Shown piece after piece: positions 61,016-64,000 of a DNA stretch of 64,000 bases. The notes below the pieces were generated by a model. The model was not told the DNA's origin and made no database searches. It worked only from the letters and a program-made list of their open reading frames with translations. Source of the DNA: Novosphingobium decolorationis. GTDB taxonomy: Bacteria; Pseudomonadota; Alphaproteobacteria; Sphingomonadales; Sphingomonadaceae. Position 1 is the first letter of the stretch; each line of letters opens with the position of its first letter. The stretch is from positions 1,581,001-1,645,000 of the forward strand of contig NZ_CP054856.1 in NCBI RefSeq assembly GCF_018417475.1, written 5' to 3'. A program made the position numbers and the translations under genes.

Positions 61016-62152
61016 ATGAGTGCCCAGGAAGCCCTTGAAGTGAACCCGCAGCCTTGTGAAGGCGCCGCCGCCGCGCCCGCACAGGCGCGCGTGCGTGCCG
61101 TCGCGCCGGGAACGACCGGGAGCTGGCATGCCCAGATTCCCGAGGACCGCGCGATGCTGCGCGCCGCCGCCCAGCTGACCCGCGACATCGCCCGGGCCCG
61201 CCCCGAGATCTACTGGCCCGACATGCTCGGCTCAGCCGCGCTGGGCTACGCCGCGCTGGCGGGCGCGATCCTGGTGGAGAGCACGCCTCTGGCCGTGGCG
61301 CTCGGCCTGTTCGCCTCGATCGCGCTCTACCGCGCGCTCCTCTTCATCCACGAGATCACCCACATGCACCGCGATGCCCTGCCGGGTTTCCGCTTCGGCT
61401 GGAACCTGCTGGTGGGCATCCCGATGCTGATCCCCTCGTTCATGTACGAGGGCGTCCACGCGCAGCACCATTCGCGCAAGCGCTACGGCACCATCGCCGA
61501 TCCCGAGTACCTGCCGCTCGCGCTGATGAAGCCCTGGAGCCTGCCGGTCTTTGCCCTGACCGCGATCCTGCTGCCGCCGGCTCTGCTCATCCGCTCGGCC
61601 ATCCTCGTGCCGCTCGGCGTCATCATCCCGCCGCTGCGCACGCTGGTGTGGGAGCGCGCCTCCGCGCTGGCCATCAACCCCCGCTACCGCCGCGAGAAGC
61701 CCAAGGGCGACTTTGCGCGCATGGTCTTCTGGCAGGAGCTGGGCTGCTCTCTCTGGGCCATCGCCGTCCTTGTCGCCAGCTACAGCTACGGCTGGCGCCC
61801 GCTCATCATCGCCCTTTCGGTGGTCTCGCTGACCGCCTTCCTCAACCAGGTCCGCACGCTTGTCGCGCACCTGTGGGAGAACGAGGGCGAGGAGATGACC
61901 CTGACCGCGCAGTATCTCGATTCGGTGAACGTGCCCCCGCCGGGCTTCCTGTCGCCGCTTTGGGCGCCCGTCGGCCTGCGCTTCCACGCGCTGCACCACC
62001 TGCTGCCCTCGATGCCCTACCACTCGCTGACCGAGTGCCACCGGCGCCTGAGCGCCCACCTGGGCCTGGAATCGACCTACGAAAAGGCGAGCTACCCCGG
62101 CCTCCTGCCACTGCTCGGGCGGCTCGTGCGCGGGACGATGTCTCGCCGCTGA
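61016..62152 (+). CDS. Membrane fatty-acid desaturase
   Basis: A 378-residue di-iron membrane desaturase. The three His boxes are visible: HEITHMH near residue 112, HAQHH near 150 and HALHH near 325. Hydrophobic pairs flank them (ALGYAALAGAILVES; LPVFALTAILLPPALLI). ATG 61016 is used; the frame to 60854 is an overrun. It is divergent from the acyltransferase gene and followed by a terminator, then repeat copy G. Desaturase or hydroxylase activity cannot be separated by eye. Confidence 0.87.
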   Translation: MSAQEALEVNPQPCEGAAAAPAQARVRAVAPGTTGSWHAQIPEDRAMLRAAAQLTRDIARARPEIYWPDMLGSAALGYAALAGAILVESTPLAVALGLFASIALYRALLFIHEITHMHRDALPGFRFGWNLLVGIPMLIPSFMYEGVHAQHHSRKRYGTIADPEYLPLALMKPWSLPVFALTAILLPPALLIRSAILVPLGVIIPPLRTLVWERASALAINPRYRREKPKGDFARMVFWQELGCSLWAIAVLVASYSYGWRPLIIALSVVSLTAFLNQVRTLVAHLWENEGEEMTLTAQYLDSVNVPPPGFLSPLWAPVGLRFHALHHLLPSMPYHSLTECHRRLSAHLGLESTYEKASYPGLLPLLGRLVRGTMSRR

Positions 62153-62158
62153 GATACG

Positions 62159-62188
62159 AAAAAGCCGGCGCTGCGCCGGCTTTTTTTT
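62159..62188 (+). terminator. Rho-independent terminator of the desaturase
   Basis: AAAGCCGGCG-CTG-CGCCGGCTTT hairpin (62161-62183) followed by a run of eight T. Confidence 0.9.
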
Positions 62189-62211
62189 GTGGCTTTAAGG
62201 ACTGGAATGAT

Positions 62212-62326
62212 CCGAGGGCCATTGCCCTCGGGCTCCCCGAACTGTCGACCGCACCGCTTTCAGCCACGTTCGCGCGCGTAAGGTGAGGTCGTCCATTTCG
62301 GGGCCCAAGGGGCAATGGCCCCTTGA
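62212..62326 (+). repeat. Dispersed intergenic repeat, complete copy G
   Basis: CCGAGGGCCATTGCCCTCGG at the left, inner arms GACCGCACC and GGTGAGGTC, and CAAGGGGCAATGGCCCCTTG at the right. Both hairpin loops carry the same base change (ATTG/CAAT) relative to other copies. It lies between convergent desaturase and lptG ends. Confidence 0.85.
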
Positions 62327-62339
62327 ATTCGTACTGCTT

Positions 62340-63437
62340 CTATTCCTCGGTCCGCACCAGCACCGCCTCCCCGATGAGCGCGAAGAGCACGAACGGCGCC
62401 CAGGCCGCGACCAGCGGGGGGTAGCCGCCGAAGTTGCCCATCGCGAGCGCGGCGTTGTCGAGCACGAAGTAGGCAAAGCCCAGCGCCATGCCCGCGATCG
62501 AGCGGATCAGGAGCTGGCCCGAACGGGCAAGGCCAAAGCCCGCGACAGCGCCCAGCAGCGGCATCAGGATCGAGGACATGGGCCCGGAAATCTTGTGCCA
62601 CCAGGCCGCTTCGAGCGAGCTTGTCCGGCGCCCGGCGACGCGCAGCGCCTCGATCGAGGTGCTGAGTGTGAAGATGTCCTGCGAATTGGCATCGACCTTG
62701 GACAGCGTGACCTTGCCCGGCGTCACGTCCTTGGCGACGACAACCGCAGGGACCTGCGTGGTCGTGGTCGTCGCCACCTCGAAGACGGTCGCGTTCGTCA
62801 TCTTCCAGCCCGGATTGGCGTAAGTCGCCCGGTCCGCGCGCACCTGCTGCACGATCATGTCGTTCTCATCGCGCGCGTAGAAGGTGACGCCGTTGAGGAT
62901 CAGCCCGGCCCCCTCGCCCGTCATCGTGCGCGCGGTCATCAGGTTCTTCCCATCGGCAAGATAGATGTTGCTGCGCACGCCCGAATCCTCGGGCACGGGG
63001 CCATATTCGACCGAACTCCAGGCATCGAGCGTCGCCGTCGCGCGGGTCACCACGCGCTCGTTGAAGACGAAGCTTATGCCCGCAATCACCGTCGCGCTCA
63101 TCAGGAGCGGCGCCAGGACCTGGTGCGCCGAGAGCCCGGCCGCCTTCATCGAGATGACCTCGCTGTTCTGGTTGAGCGTGGCCAGTGTGATGATCGTCGC
63201 CAGCAGCACCGAATAGGGCAGGAAGCGCGCGATCAGCTGCGGCACGCGCAGCGAGACGTAATAGAGAAGCTGCGATTCGCCGTTGCTGGGATAAGCCAGG
63301 ATGTCGCCGCTCTCCCCCAGGAGGTCGAGCACCTGAAGCACCAGCACCAGCATCACCAGCATGGCCGCGATGCGGGTCACGAAGAGGCGTGCAAGATAGA
63401 GCGTCAGCGTGCGCGAGGGGAAGAATTCCAACTGCAT
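62340..63437 (-). CDS. lptG: LPS export permease LptG
   Basis: A 365-residue inner-membrane subunit of the LptB2FGC transporter. Six helices flank a periplasmic jellyroll; ISMKAAGLSAHQVLAPLL is the conserved coupling helix and the N-terminus TLTLYLARLFVTRIAAML fits YjgP/YjgQ proteins. It starts one base after the lptF stop, so they are co-translated. Confidence 0.92.
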   Translation of the reverse strand: MQLEFFPSRTLTLYLARLFVTRIAAMLVMLVLVLQVLDLLGESGDILAYPSNGESQLLYYVSLRVPQLIARFLPYSVLLATIITLATLNQNSEVISMKAAGLSAHQVLAPLLMSATVIAGISFVFNERVVTRATATLDAWSSVEYGPVPEDSGVRSNIYLADGKNLMTARTMTGEGAGLILNGVTFYARDENDMIVQQVRADRATYANPGWKMTNATVFEVATTTTTQVPAVVVAKDVTPGKVTLSKVDANSQDIFTLSTSIEALRVAGRRTSSLEAAWWHKISGPMSSILMPLLGAVAGFGLARSGQLLIRSIAGMALGFAYFVLDNAALAMGNFGGYPPLVAAWAPFVLFALIGEAVLVRTEE

Positions 63438-63438
63438 C

Positions 63439-64000
63439 TCAATTCTGGTCCTGCGGCTCGGGCAGAACCGGGCCGTGGCTGCGACGACGGCGGCGCAGGA
63501 GCGACTTCAGGCGCTTGGTGAGCATCTCGAAGCCCTTCTCCAGCCAGCCGATGGCCTGGCCGCCAGGCACGTAGGCCACGCGGTAATACATCCAGAGGAT
63601 CAGCGCGGCGAGCACGAGGAACGGCCCCCAAAGGCCGATCACGGGATCGATCCGGCCCAGCGCGGCCACGTCGCTCGCGTACTGGTTGACCTTGTGATAG
63701 GCGACGATGATCACGATCGAGACGAACAGACCGAGCGAGGAGGTCGAACGCTTGGGCGGGATCGCGAGCGCCACGGCCAGCAGCGGCAGGAGCAGCATCA
63801 TCACCACCTCGACCATGCGGTAGTTGAAATTGGCCTGGCTGGAGGCGCGCTCCTCGGCGGTCTGCGGACTGTCCTTGTTCCAGCCCAGCTGCATCAGTTC
63901 GGGCAGCAGGTACTCGCGGCTCTGGCCGCCGCGCTGGCGGAAGTTCTCGATCGCGGGCAGGTCGATCGGCAGGTCGTGCCGGGTAAAGGACAGGACACGC
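63439..64000 (-). CDS. lptF: LPS export permease LptF, C-terminal part
   Basis: The last 186 residues of LptF; the frame is open to the right edge. It holds the end of the periplasmic domain (FTRHDLPIDLPAIENFRQRG) and three membrane helices (VVMMLLLPLLAVALAIPPKRS; GLFVSIVIIVAYHKVNQYA; GLWGPFLVLAALILWMYYR), then a basic cytoplasmic tail. Start codon and coupling helix are outside the window. Confidence 0.9.
   Translation of the reverse strand, partial: RVLSFTRHDLPIDLPAIENFRQRGGQSREYLLPELMQLGWNKDSPQTAEERASSQANFNYRMVEVVMMLLLPLLAVALAIPPKRSTSSLGLFVSIVIIVAYHKVNQYASDVAALGRIDPVIGLWGPFLVLAALILWMYYRVAYVPGGQAIGWLEKGFEMLTKRLKSLLRRRRRSHGPVLPEPQDQN

Noticed and set aside
1..64000. CRISPR array, tRNA, rRNA, prophage or insertion sequence
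   Set aside because: No regularly spaced short repeats, no tRNA T-loop signature, no rRNA, and no transposase, integrase or phage structural gene was seen on reading both strands. The only repeats are the hairpin-ended family, the X-Y array and the short repeat at 23225.

Overview
The window is GC-rich, gene-dense chromosomal DNA from an alphaproteobacterium, most likely a sphingomonad (Novosphingobium/Sphingobium-like). Pointers are a GAF-containing PtsP, two DUF465 proteins beside an RcdA-type DUF1465 protein, the order rodZ-like/cpoB/tilS, two TonB-dependent receptors, intracellular PHA depolymerase and LptF-LptG. Most genes are core metabolism and envelope functions. I see no rRNA, tRNA, CRISPR array, insertion sequence, phage or plasmid gene.

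Layout. 1-5080: sugar catabolism: end of an FCD/GntR regulator, an FHS-type sugar permease, and a divergent galM-xylD pair. 5100-10216: patatin lipase, MASE1-PAS-GGDEF cyclase, a Leu/Phe/Val-type dehydrogenase and its divergent Lrp/AsnC regulator. 10358-15842: TetR regulator facing a TonB receptor-hydrolase-MFS cluster. 15950-23908: L,D-transpeptidase, tilS, cpoB, RodZ-like protein, ptsP, paired DUF465 genes and an RcdA-like gene. 23950-32540: MBL hydrolase, nadA, a nitrilase-like protein without its cysteine, a B3-type metallo-beta-lactamase homologue with Glu at the first metal-ligand position, RluE-like enzyme, DUF2254 protein and TerC with a structured leader. 32540-35023: SPFH/Arc/small membrane protein operon and a secreted beta-helix protein.

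35057-38071 is the most unusual region: three imperfect tandem copies (968, 969 and 964 bp) of a two-gene cassette, here called X and Y, each with its own operator-like palindrome and terminator. Each unit begins with part of an intergenic repeat that recurs elsewhere, and a complete copy closes the array. Base differences inside these repeats place the crossovers within them. Indels in the third unit fuse X and Y into one reading frame.

38093-49572: ribA-xthA, a candidate small RNA, lolA-like gene, rpmG, ppk2-uppP, M13 peptidase, ABC exporter, phaZ and a second L,D-transpeptidase. 49708-64000: TetR, xdhC-mocA, yqgE, TonB receptor, an orphan molybdenum-hydroxylase [2Fe-2S] subunit, arsC, PmtA-like methyltransferase, lipB with a lipoprotein gene, CitE-like lyase, acyltransferase/desaturase pair, lptG and the C-terminal part of lptF.

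The dispersed repeat (about 115 bp, a hairpin at each end and an inner inverted repeat) sits mostly between convergent gene ends (10240, 16611, 30828, 37958, 62212) and probably acts as a two-way transcription stop as well as a recombination substrate. All functions are read from sequence motifs and remembered family knowledge; no search was run.
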